A DNA stretch of 64,000 nt from Planctomycetota bacterium (GTDB taxonomy: Bacteria > Planctomycetota > JAPUJT01): NCBI GenBank assembly GCA_027296055.1, contig JAPUJT010000023.1, positions 1 to 64,000 of the forward strand, given 5' to 3'. A program made the position numbers and the translations under genes. The notes under the pieces are model-generated. The model made no database searches. It was not told the origin of the DNA and was given only the letters and a program-made list of their open reading frames with translations. Of this stretch, positions 55,929 to 64,000 are shown piece after piece (position 1 is the first letter of the stretch; each line of letters begins with the position of its first letter).

Positions 55929-57452
55929 ATGAGCACAGCTCTCCTGATTCTCATTGCAGCGCTCACCCTGGCTCCCGATACGCCTCTGCCGGACACGGTC
56001 CTCGAGGAGCGAATCGTCCGGACCCTCGGGGATCGCGCAGACCTCATCCGCGAGAGACTGAAGATCGCCCACGCTCCGTTCCTGGACGAGTGCGATGCCC
56101 ACCTGAAACGCTCCGATTTCTCCGCGAAGAGCATAGGTCAGCTGAAGAAGATGGCCCTCGCCGTTCTCGACGATTGGATCCGGATAGGGAACGATCGTCC
56201 GGAGATGATCCGCCGCCTGCCGGTCTGGATCGATCGGATGCCAGGCGAGAAGGAGCAATCCAGGACGACGCTCGCCCTCGCCGAAGGAAGCGCGCCGACC
56301 GAACTGTCGGCCGAAGATCGCCGCCTCATGATCCAGCTCCTGCGTAGGTTACCCGGTCCCGAAGCGGCTTCGGCGGCCCGCCGATTCGAAGGTCCGGAGA
56401 AGATCCTCGAGCCTCCTCCCCCCCCACCGCCCTCGGGTCCGACCCCGGAGGAGCTTCTGGAGGCGGGGGACTGGACTTCCGCCTACCGGGCCATCCGAAA
56501 TCTGGAGGATCCGGAGGGGGCCTGGAATGAGCTGCGGGGACGGCTGGTGAAACGAGAGGGATGGTCTCGGCTGCAGATCCTCCTGGGAGACGAGGGGGAT
56601 TTTCCGGCTCTCGATGCCTATTGCGAGAAGTGGCCCGGTCGCTTTCGTCGCGTCGCGCAAGGGGCCGTGCCGCTCATCCTGGAGGGAGGGCAGGTCGCTC
56701 CGTTTCCCGGTCGGATCCGATCGGGGGTCTGGGAGATCATGCTGCCAGCGGCCCGCGCATGGGTGGTGGAGGTTCCTTTGCCCGAGGGTCCTCCGCTCGC
56801 CGTCATCGTCGCCCCGCCCTTCGGCGACGAGCCGGTCCGGGTCCCCGTCCGGGTGCCCGACGAGATGACGCTGATCCCGGGAGGAGAGGGGATCGATGTC
56901 CCCTTCTTCATCGATTGGACCGAATGCCCCGGCCGAAGGGTGAGGGAGTTTCTCCGGGAGCGGCCTGAGGACCTCGCCTGGCTGACGAGGCGATTCTCGT
57001 CCGGGGTGGATTTCTCGGAACCGGACCTCCCCGCCCTCCTCCGGAAAGATCAGCGATCCTTCGATGCCTGGAAGACGGCCACTTCTTATGCGGATTCCTG
57101 GGAGCGAAAGGCGATCCCGCGCCTGGAGGAGTGGCAGGCTGCGGCCCGTCTCTGGGTGGACCTCGGCGGCAAGAGGCGCGCCAACCTGAACCGGGACAAG
57201 CCGGCGTTGCTCGACGTCCACTCCTCGGAGTCGAGGGGGGCGGGGGGGATCTCGCACCTTCTCGGGAACGCCTGGGAAATCCTGGAGGGACGGCACGTGG
57301 CGGGCGGCGGCACGGAGTCCCTCCCGTGGCGCATCGGCAGGAATCCGCTCATGCTACTCGATCGGACGTTGCGCTGGGATGCCGAGGTCGTCCGGAACGT
57401 GGGCTTCCGGATGGTCCTCCGGCTCGCCCCGAGGGAGGAGGACGGATATTGA
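55929..57452 (+). CDS. Exported protein with divergent FGE/sulfatase-modifying-factor-like C-terminal domain
   Basis: MTLIPGGEGIDVPFFIDWTECPGRRVREFL...SYADSWERKAIPRLEEWQAAARLWVDLGG...LLGNAWEILEG...NVGFRMVLRLA. Confidence 0.65.
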   Translation: MSTALLILIAALTLAPDTPLPDTVLEERIVRTLGDRADLIRERLKIAHAPFLDECDAHLKRSDFSAKSIGQLKKMALAVLDDWIRIGNDRPEMIRRLPVWIDRMPGEKEQSRTTLALAEGSAPTELSAEDRRLMIQLLRRLPGPEAASAARRFEGPEKILEPPPPPPPSGPTPEELLEAGDWTSAYRAIRNLEDPEGAWNELRGRLVKREGWSRLQILLGDEGDFPALDAYCEKWPGRFRRVAQGAVPLILEGGQVAPFPGRIRSGVWEIMLPAARAWVVEVPLPEGPPLAVIVAPPFGDEPVRVPVRVPDEMTLIPGGEGIDVPFFIDWTECPGRRVREFLRERPEDLAWLTRRFSSGVDFSEPDLPALLRKDQRSFDAWKTATSYADSWERKAIPRLEEWQAAARLWVDLGGKRRANLNRDKPALLDVHSSESRGAGGISHLLGNAWEILEGRHVAGGGTESLPWRIGRNPLMLLDRTLRWDAEVVRNVGFRMVLRLAPREEDGY

Positions 57453-59461
57453 AGTGGGTCACGGTCGAATGCCCCGGTTGCCGCAAGCCCAACATGGTCG
57501 ACCCCTCGGTCACCTCGGAGCTGGTCTGCTCGCACTGCGATGAGAAGACCCTGGTCGTCTCCACCGGGACGTTTCGCTCCCTCTCCGGTGAGATCCTCGG
57601 GGAGAACTACCAGATCGAGGAGAGGATCGGACAGGGGGGATTCGGCGAGGTGTACCGGGCGAGGGATCGTCTCCTCCAGCGACTCGTGGCGGTCAAGGTC
57701 CTCGCCCAGCCGACCGGTCCCGATACGGAGCGATCGGGGAGGTTCTTGCGGGAGGCGGTGACCGCCGCGCAGATCACCCATCCCAACGTGGTCCACATCT
57801 ACGATGTCGGGTCGGACGCCAGGAGAGGGCTTCACTACCTCGTGATGGAGTTCGTCGACGGACGTAATCTCAAGGAGAAGGTCGAGGCGGAAGGTCCGCT
57901 GGGAGAGGGGGAGGTGGCGGCCATCGGCCTCCAGATTGCCAGGGGCCTCTCGGCCGCCCACTCGCAGGGGATCGTTCACCGGGACATCAAGCCGGGCAAC
58001 ATCATGGAGGCTCGGATGGGAGGGGTGAAGATCACCGACTTCGGACTGGCCCGCATACTGCAGGTGGATCATGCCACGAAGACCCAGACGGCAGGGTCGG
58101 TGGCCTACATGCCTCCGGAGCAGTTCGAAGGTCGGCCGGTGGACGAGCGGGCCGACCTCTACTCCTTCGGGGCCACCCTCTACTTCCTCCTCTCCGGGAA
58201 GACGCCTTACCCCGGCGTCCATGACTTCAACGTCATGTACAACATCCTGAGCCGGGAGGCGACACCCCTCCCCGACGTCGCGCCGGGGACCTCCCTGGCG
58301 ATGTGGGAGCTGATCCGGGACCTGATCCAGAAAGAGCCGGAGAAGAGGCCTTCGGGGGCGGACGAGGTCATCGGACGCCTCGAGTCCCTCCTTGCGAGGG
58401 ATGCGGCGTCCGTTCGACCCTGCGGATCTTGCGGCGCCTTGAACGAGCCCGGCGTGGATTTCTGCTCTGGATGCGGCAAGTCCCTCGACGCTCGACCGAC
58501 GTCGCCGGCCGCGTCGGCGCCCCGCGCCCGTGATCTGGATCACACGGCGGTCAGCGCCCCCGTGCAGATGAAAAAGGTCTCCAGGCATCGAGTCCCATCG
58601 CGCTGGGCGGCGCTTGCCGTCGGCGGCCTCATCATTGTCGCCGCGGCGATCTGGGGACCGAGCCTTGTGACCCACCCCCCCGAGCCGGCGCCCGAGGGGC
58701 CGAAGTCGATGGCGACCCTATCCTCGGAGGGCGCGGAGTTGCTTCGAAGGGCTGACTTCGGCGGGTATCTGGAGCGAGGTGAGGAGCCGTTGGCGACACA
58801 GGTCGGGAAGCTTCGAGACGACCTGCGGGGCGAGGTCACCTACAGGAAGAAGCTCGACATCCTCGAGGGCCACGCGGAGGAGATCGCCGGGAGGACCGAC
58901 ACCGCGGCCGCCGCCCTCCTCGAGGGGATCCTGTCGAAGGTGCTCCTTCTCGGCGTCGACCGTCTCGACAATCTGGACCTGGGGGGGGAGGTCTCCGATA
59001 TCCGGTCGCGCCTCTCCAACGAGCGCGTGTCGATGAGGTTCGGGGAAGGATCGCCCATCGAGCCCGTCGTGTCCCGGGTGAACGACGCCGCCGCATCCCT
59101 GCACGATTTCCTCGGAGAGGTCGTGGTGCAGAACCTCGAACCGCCGTACCTGGATCATTACAAGAAGCTCGTCAAGATTGGTGATGCGGTGGCGCGCGCT
59201 CGGAAGAAGACCGAGGGCATCGGGGCGGATTGGGAAAGATGGCAGGACGTGGCGAAGAGACCGTTGATCGACGAGACTGTTCGCAGGTCTCAGCGCGACG
59301 AGTCCATGAGGATGAAACCATCGAGGATCTACGAGCAGGTGATCCCGGCGATGGAGATCCTGGCCGAGATCCAGGGGATGGGCGTGGGGGAGGTCTTGAC
59401 GCAGATCGAGAAGAAGGCCAGGGATGATCGGATCTCGATCCCCTGGAACCAGGGGGGGTAG
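57449..59461 (+). CDS. Ser/Thr protein kinase with N-terminal and post-kinase zinc ribbons and C-terminal TM
   Basis: VECPGCRKPNMVDPSVTSELVCSHCDE; IGQGGFGEVYRARDRLLQRLVAVKVL; IVHRDIKPGNIM; ITDFGLARIL; RPCGSCGALNEPGVDFCSGCGKSL; TM WAALAVGGLIIVAAAIWG. Confidence 0.93.
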   Translation: MKWVTVECPGCRKPNMVDPSVTSELVCSHCDEKTLVVSTGTFRSLSGEILGENYQIEERIGQGGFGEVYRARDRLLQRLVAVKVLAQPTGPDTERSGRFLREAVTAAQITHPNVVHIYDVGSDARRGLHYLVMEFVDGRNLKEKVEAEGPLGEGEVAAIGLQIARGLSAAHSQGIVHRDIKPGNIMEARMGGVKITDFGLARILQVDHATKTQTAGSVAYMPPEQFEGRPVDERADLYSFGATLYFLLSGKTPYPGVHDFNVMYNILSREATPLPDVAPGTSLAMWELIRDLIQKEPEKRPSGADEVIGRLESLLARDAASVRPCGSCGALNEPGVDFCSGCGKSLDARPTSPAASAPRARDLDHTAVSAPVQMKKVSRHRVPSRWAALAVGGLIIVAAAIWGPSLVTHPPEPAPEGPKSMATLSSEGAELLRRADFGGYLERGEEPLATQVGKLRDDLRGEVTYRKKLDILEGHAEEIAGRTDTAAAALLEGILSKVLLLGVDRLDNLDLGGEVSDIRSRLSNERVSMRFGEGSPIEPVVSRVNDAAASLHDFLGEVVVQNLEPPYLDHYKKLVKIGDAVARARKKTEGIGADWERWQDVAKRPLIDETVRRSQRDESMRMKPSRIYEQVIPAMEILAEIQGMGVGEVLTQIEKKARDDRISIPWNQGG

Positions 59462-59467
59462 CCCGTC

Positions 59468-60631
59468 TTGCGAATCGCCTACTTCGATCCGATAGGGGGC
59501 GCGGCCGGGGACATGATCCTCGCCGCGTTGCTCGACGCCGGCCTTCCGGCAGCCGCTCTCAGGAGAGAGATCGCGAAGATCGGGATCCGGGGAGCGAAGC
59601 TCACGATTCGCAAGGAGCAGCGAGGAGTAATCCAGGCGACGCGGGTAGATGTGAAGCTTCCCGGCTCCTCCCGGCAAAAACCCGTCGGGCTGAAGGACGT
59701 GGTTCGAGTCCTCGAGAAGAGCAAGCTGTCAGACGAAATCCGAGGTAAGGCAAAGTCGATCTTCCGGAGGCTCGCGCAGGCCGAGGCGGCGGTTCACGGC
59801 ACGACGGTGGGCAGGGTCCATCTCCACGAGGCGGGGGCGCGCGACGCCCTGATCGATGTCGTCGGGGCCGTGGCCGGGCTCTCCCTGCTCGGCGTGGAAC
59901 GAGTCCTGTGCGCTCCCCTGAATCTGGGCACGGGGACCGTCGATTCTCAGCACGGTACGCTCCCCCTACCCGCCCCGGCGACGGTCGAGCTGCTCAAGGG
60001 TCACGAGGTCTGGTTCGCCGATGAGCTGGGCGAGCACACGACGCCCACCGGGGCCGCCATCCTCTCCACGCTTTGCGGCTCCTTCGGGCCCCCTCCGCTG
60101 CTCAAGATCGAGCAAGTGGGATACGGAGCCGGGACTCGCGATGACGGCGTGGTCCCCAATCTCCTCCGGGTCTTCGTCGGGGAGGTGGCGGGCCCGCCAG
60201 GAGAGAAGGTCTGGATCCTGGAGACCGGGATCGACGACATGAACCCGGAGCATTACACCCACCTGTTCGACCGGCTCCAGAAGGCCGGCGCCCTCGAGGT
60301 CTCCGCCACTCCCACGTACATGAAGAAGAACCGACCGGGAACGCTGCTGCGAGTGGTGACACATGGGGATCGGATCTCCCAGCTGGAGGAAATCCTCCTG
60401 AGGGAGACGACGACTTTCGGTCTGCGTCGCCACGCGGCGGAGAGAACCTGCCTCGACCGCCGGACGGAGAGAGTGAAGACCCGTTACGGGACCGTCCGGG
60501 TCAAGGTCGGGCTGCTCGGTGGAGACGTGGTCACCCGCTCTCCCGAGTTCGAAGACTGCCGCAAGCTGGCGGACCGCGCCGGGGTTCCCCTGAAACGGGT
60601 CTACGAGGCGGCGCTACGCTCTCAGAGCTGA
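59468..60631 (+). CDS. larC: Nickel-pincer cofactor biosynthesis protein LarC (DUF111)
   Basis: RIAYFDPIGGAAGDMILAALLDAGLP; VHLHEAGARDALIDVVGAVAGLSLLGVERV; ETGIDDMNPEHYTHLFDRLQKAGALEVSATPTYMKKNRPGTLLRVV; TTG start. Confidence 0.93.
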   Translation: MRIAYFDPIGGAAGDMILAALLDAGLPAAALRREIAKIGIRGAKLTIRKEQRGVIQATRVDVKLPGSSRQKPVGLKDVVRVLEKSKLSDEIRGKAKSIFRRLAQAEAAVHGTTVGRVHLHEAGARDALIDVVGAVAGLSLLGVERVLCAPLNLGTGTVDSQHGTLPLPAPATVELLKGHEVWFADELGEHTTPTGAAILSTLCGSFGPPPLLKIEQVGYGAGTRDDGVVPNLLRVFVGEVAGPPGEKVWILETGIDDMNPEHYTHLFDRLQKAGALEVSATPTYMKKNRPGTLLRVVTHGDRISQLEEILLRETTTFGLRRHAAERTCLDRRTERVKTRYGTVRVKVGLLGGDVVTRSPEFEDCRKLADRAGVPLKRVYEAALRSQS

Positions 60632-60668
60632 ACGGCTAGGAGTCCTCACTCTTCCTTCAAGGCCTGCC

Positions 60669-61415
60669 CTAATGTTCGCCCGTGTTCAGGTGGTGGATCG
60701 AGTGCGGGACCTCCAGGCCATGCCCTTCCATCAGATCTCGATCGGAGAGGATGGCCACCGATCGGCCATCGGCGACGACCACTCCGCCGTCGAGGACCAC
60801 GCACCGCTCGCAGACCTCCAGGATCAGGTCCAGGTCGTGAGTGGCGATCAGCTGGGTCTGGGGCAAGTTCATCAGGATCCGGATGAGGGACCTCCTCCCC
60901 CGGGGGTCGAGGTTGCTCGTCGGTTCGTCGAGGACGAGCATCCTGGGATCCATCGAGAGGACGGTCGCGATCGCCACTCCCCGCTTCTCTCCGTCGGACA
61001 GATGGTGAGGGGCCTTGTCTTCATACCCGCCCAGGCGCACGCGTCCGAGAGCTTCCTCCACCCGGCCCTTCACCTCGTCTTCCGGGAGTCCCATCTGAAG
61101 GGGACCGAACGCGACGTCCTCGAAGACCGTCGGCATGAACAGCTGGTCATCGGGGTCCTGGAAGACGAGACCCACGCGGCGCCGTATCTCCTTCAGGTTG
61201 GGTGGCCCGGTCTCGAGACCGAAGATCTTCACGCTGCCATCTCCACGCAGGATGGCGTTGAGATGGAGGAGCAAAGTCGATTTCCCCGCGCCGTTTGGCC
61301 CCACGAGGCCGACCTTCTCTCCCTCCCCTATCCGCAGGTCCACCCCGTCGAGGGCGCGGGTCCCATCCGGGTAGGCGTAGGAGAGCCCTATCAGACGGAT
61401 CGCATCTTCACTCAC
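60669..61415 (-). CDS. nikO: ECF-type Ni/Co transporter ATP-binding protein (CbiO/NikO)
   Basis: LVGPNGAGKSTLLLHLNAIL; GLVFQDPDDQLFMPTVFEDVAFGPLQMGL; LSDGEKRGVAIATVLSMDPRMLVLDEPTSNLDP. Confidence 0.9.
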   Translation of the reverse strand: MSEDAIRLIGLSYAYPDGTRALDGVDLRIGEGEKVGLVGPNGAGKSTLLLHLNAILRGDGSVKIFGLETGPPNLKEIRRRVGLVFQDPDDQLFMPTVFEDVAFGPLQMGLPEDEVKGRVEEALGRVRLGGYEDKAPHHLSDGEKRGVAIATVLSMDPRMLVLDEPTSNLDPRGRRSLIRILMNLPQTQLIATHDLDLILEVCERCVVLDGGVVVADGRSVAILSDRDLMEGHGLEVPHSIHHLNTGEH

Positions 61416-62182
61416 AGGACTCTCCCGGTGAGCCAGATCCCCTCGAGCAAGGCGAAGGTGATCCCGATGAAGGCGCTATCCCGGATCGTCCAGCGCAGGC
61501 GGCTCATCGCTCGTATCTCCCCTCCGAAACCCCGCGCCAGCATCGCCGCGTAGACCCGCTCCGCTCGCTCATAGGTTCTGAGAAACAGGACGCCGAGTAC
61601 CGATGCGAGGACCCGCAACGTCCCGCGGCCCCCCCGCGACGCCACGGCCCGGCGAATCCGATGGATCTCGTCCTGGAGGACGAAAAGGTACCTGTAGAGG
61701 AAGGAGAGGATCAAGATCAGGGTCTTCGGGAACTTCAGTCCCCGCAGACCCTGAAGCAACTGGGAGAAGCGGGTGGTCGACGTGAGCACAAGGACCATCA
61801 GGACGGAGGTCATCGCCTTGCACAGGATCTCGCCGCACCGCACCAGGCCCTCCTCGGTCACTGCGAGTCCAGGCAGCGGCCGGAAGATGACGTTCTCGCC
61901 CCCGACGAAGGGTATGAAGATCACCAGCATCAGCACGAAAGGGATCACGACGAGACATCGGGCGAGGAGATAGGTGACGGGGACGCGCGAGGCGACGATC
62001 AGCGCGAGGAGAGCGATGAGACAGGCTACGAATCGCGGGGCGGTCTCTTCCCAGGGCGCTCCGAACGGAAGAAGGACAACGGTCAGCACGGAGGCGAGGG
62101 CGCCGAGGATCTTGGCGCGAGGATCCAGGCGGTGAACCGGGCTGTCGAGATCGGCATACTTATCGATGAACGCGTGATGCAC
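61412..62182 (-). CDS. nikQ: ECF-type Ni/Co transporter transmembrane protein (CbiQ/NikQ)
   Basis: SPVHRLDPRAKILGALASVLTVVLLP; LVLTSTTRFSQLLQGLRGLKFPKTLILILSFLYRYLFVLQDEIHRIRRAVASRG. Confidence 0.9.
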   Translation of the reverse strand: MHHAFIDKYADLDSPVHRLDPRAKILGALASVLTVVLLPFGAPWEETAPRFVACLIALLALIVASRVPVTYLLARCLVVIPFVLMLVIFIPFVGGENVIFRPLPGLAVTEEGLVRCGEILCKAMTSVLMVLVLTSTTRFSQLLQGLRGLKFPKTLILILSFLYRYLFVLQDEIHRIRRAVASRGGRGTLRVLASVLGVLFLRTYERAERVYAAMLARGFGGEIRAMSRLRWTIRDSAFIGITFALLEGIWLTGRVL

Positions 62183-62417
62183 CCTTCGACCTCTTTCTCA
62201 GGCTCCCCAGGCCCACGATGATCGTGAAGACGAGTGTCGCGCCCGCCGCCGTCCGGAAGGCCACACGCCAGAACGGCTCGGACGCCTCCTCCGGCACATC
62301 GATCCCGTGCTCCTCGAGCGCCTTCTCCAGCCCGTCAGGCGATCTTGACTTCAGCGCAACCGACGCGACCGCCAGCGCCGCCGACAGGATCAATCCTCCA
62401 ACCACGAGACCCTTCAT
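62160..62417 (-). CDS. nikN: PDGLE-domain small membrane component (CbiN/NikN-like)
   Basis: LKSRSPDGLEKALEEHGID...PFWRVAFRTAAGATLVFTIIVGLGSLRKR; ATGA overlap with nikM stop. Confidence 0.85.
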   Translation of the reverse strand: MKGLVVGGLILSAALAVASVALKSRSPDGLEKALEEHGIDVPEEASEPFWRVAFRTAAGATLVFTIIVGLGSLRKRSKGASRVHR

Positions 62418-63073
62418 CGGGACGCTTCCATCAGGGGACGAAGGGATGCCGGGAGGATGTCCGGCCGGTTGTGAGCCAGATAGCGAAGGACGCTCACAGT
62501 GATGATCCCCTCCAGGACGCCGATCAGCATGTGATAGGCCCCCACTAGGATCAGCCCCTCCTTCAGGGGAATCGTCCCCGAGAGACCGATCTCGAGCGCG
62601 GCGGCCAGCGATGGGACCACGACGGACATCCAGCCGGCTACGAACGGAGCGACGGTTCGTCTCCATCCCGTCCCGCTCCCGACCCGATTCGCGAGACCAT
62701 GAACCGACCAACCGACGAGGGAGGCGATGATGGCCAGATTGACGATATTCGCCCCCAGGGCCGTCACGCCCCCGTCCCCGAGGATCAGGCACTGGATGAT
62801 GAGGATGCACGCCATCACGAGGATCGAGGCGGACGGCCCCACCAGGATGGCCAGGAGTGCGGAACCGATCAGGTGGCCCGACATGCCGACCCCGACGGGG
62901 ATCTTCAAGATCTGCGCGGCGAAGAGAAATGCGCCGAGCACTCCCATCAAGGGGATCTTGCTCTCATTTTCCTTCCACCCGCAAAGCCTCTCCGCCACGA
63001 CGACCCCGCCGACGGCGACGCCGGCAAGGGGCACCCAGACGATCGGCTGCAGAACGGCGTCAGGAATGTGCAT
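62414..63073 (-). CDS. nikM: ECF-type Ni/Co transporter S component (CbiM/NikM)
   Basis: MHIPDAVLQPIVWVPLAGVAVGG; MGVLGAFLFAAQILKIPVGVGMSGHLIGSALLAILVGPSASILVMACILIIQCLILGDGGVTALGANIVNLA. Confidence 0.93.
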   Translation of the reverse strand: MHIPDAVLQPIVWVPLAGVAVGGVVVAERLCGWKENESKIPLMGVLGAFLFAAQILKIPVGVGMSGHLIGSALLAILVGPSASILVMACILIIQCLILGDGGVTALGANIVNLAIIASLVGWSVHGLANRVGSGTGWRRTVAPFVAGWMSVVVPSLAAALEIGLSGTIPLKEGLILVGAYHMLIGVLEGIITVSVLRYLAHNRPDILPASLRPLMEASR

Positions 63074-63077
63074 CAGC

Positions 63078-63491
63078 TCACAGCCCCTCTCCCGTCGACG
63101 TCATCGTGAGCCTCCCGTGCTTCACGTCCCTCGTGCTGATGATCCGGTCGGCGATCGACTTGACCTCCCCCGCCTTCCCGCGCATCACGAGGACCTCGAG
63201 ACAGTTGTGCTGATCGAGGTGGACGTGAAGGGTGGAGATGATCTCCCCGTGATGGCCGTGCTGGATGTCGGTCAGGCGTCGGACGATGTCACGCGCGTCG
63301 TGGTCGTAGACGAGCGTAAGAGTCCCGACGATCTCCTCACCGCCAGCCACCTCCTCCTCGACCAGCGTGTCCCGGACGAGGTCGCGGATCGCTTCGGAAC
63401 GGTTCGCGTATCCCTTGGAAACGATGAGGCGATCGAACTTCCCCAGAAGACTGGGGGACATGGAGACCCCGAAGCGGGCGATGCCTTCCAA
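63078..63491 (-). CDS. nikR: Nickel-responsive transcriptional regulator NikR
   Basis: [97 protein letters not shown] (nickel-ligand His/Cys pattern). Confidence 0.96.
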   Translation of the reverse strand: MEGIARFGVSMSPSLLGKFDRLIVSKGYANRSEAIRDLVRDTLVEEEVAGGEEIVGTLTLVYDHDARDIVRRLTDIQHGHHGEIISTLHVHLDQHNCLEVLVMRGKAGEVKSIADRIISTRDVKHGRLTMTSTGEGL

Positions 63492-63534
63492 CGCGCTACC
63501 TCCTGAAGGAAGTCATTGGTTCTGAACTGGTTTC

Positions 63535-63561
63535 GTGTTACTATTCCAGCAATAGTAACAA
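63535..63561. promoter_or_regulatory. Candidate NikR operator upstream of nikR
   Basis: GTGTTAC-TATTCCAGCAATA-GTAACAA; perfect inverted repeat GTTACTATT-ccagc-AATAGTAAC. Confidence 0.7.
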
Positions 63562-63632
63562 CTCCTCCGGTCACCGTCCCAGACAAATCTAGAAGGCAAT
63601 TCGTAAACTGTTTATTGATAAAAGGTTACAGC

Positions 63633-64000
63633 CTATGCGGATCCGCTCTCCCAGGTGGACTCTCCCCGTATCAGATCCTCGAAGGTCTCTCGCTTTCTGA
63701 CGACCTTCCAGTCCTTCCCGTCGACCATCACCTCCGGAGGCCGAGGACGGCTGTTGTAGTTGGAGGCCATGGCGAACGAGTAGGCCCCTGCCGAGAAGAC
63801 GGCGAGGTAAGCGCCTGCCTCGACCGGGGGGATCTTGCGGTCCTTGGCGAGGAAGTCGCCACTCTCGCAGATCGGCCCGACAATGTCCGCCGCTGGAAAG
63901 GACCCCTCCCCTTCGGGCTCGTCCGTGACAACGGGCCAGATCCGATGGTAGGAACCGTAGAGGCTGGGGCGGATCAGATCGTTCATCCCTCCGTCAGTCA
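63633..64000 (-). CDS. lysA: Diaminopimelate decarboxylase, C-terminal part (continues beyond window)
   Basis: [19 protein letters not shown]...[58 protein letters not shown]. Confidence 0.93.
   Translation of the reverse strand, partial: TDGGMNDLIRPSLYGSYHRIWPVVTDEPEGEGSFPAADIVGPICESGDFLAKDRKIPPVEAGAYLAVFSAGAYSFAMASNYNSRPRPPEVMVDGKDWKVVRKRETFEDLIRGESTWESGSA

Noticed and set aside
1-64000. tRNA, rRNA, CRISPR arrays, transposases, integrases, phage genes
   Set aside because: None recognised by eye; not excluded by a dedicated tool such as tRNAscan or an Rfam search.

Overview
High-GC bacterial chromosomal window, densely coded on both strands. No rRNA, tRNA, CRISPR, transposase or phage genes were recognised. 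Main blocks: (1) 1-6.3 kb, two giant coiled-coil proteins on the - strand. One runs off the left edge and is missing from the ORF track; the other ends in an HD-GYP-like domain. (2) A lone Lrp/AsnC RAM domain gene and a ~1560 aa M64-type metalloprotease (6.6-11.3 kb). (3) A glycosyltransferase/formyltransferase islet, an S1C protease, and a moxR-DUF58-transglutaminase operon. (4) Three tandem PilX-like paralogs (21.4-25.4 kb) with unusual promoters: a C9 tract filling a 17-bp -35/-10 spacer, and two duplicated promoters with a TTCACGnnCGTGAA palindrome in the spacer. The third paralog is frameshifted at a G8 tract and is exactly 1 nt shorter than its neighbour. (5) nadC, a UDP-sugar pyrophosphorylase, a DUF4382/kelch lipoprotein and an exopolysaccharide-type cluster (sulfotransferase, GT4s, sulfatase with an in-frame G10 tract, WecA/TagO-like transferase, deacetylase-GNAT fusion). 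A short palindromic repeat occurs inside two ORFs of this cluster. (6) TPR/HEAT proteins, three tandem kelch-like lipoproteins, a T2SS/T4P inner-membrane cassette (GspK/PilM/PilO-like) and an exported HEAT protein with an apparent degenerate receiver domain. (7) An FGE-like protein overlapping a zinc-ribbon Ser/Thr kinase, larC, nikMNQO-nikR with a candidate NikR operator, and a partial lysA. The strongest candidate for a new system is the PilX-like array with its homopolymer and palindrome promoters. All calls are from reading the sequence; no database searches were run.
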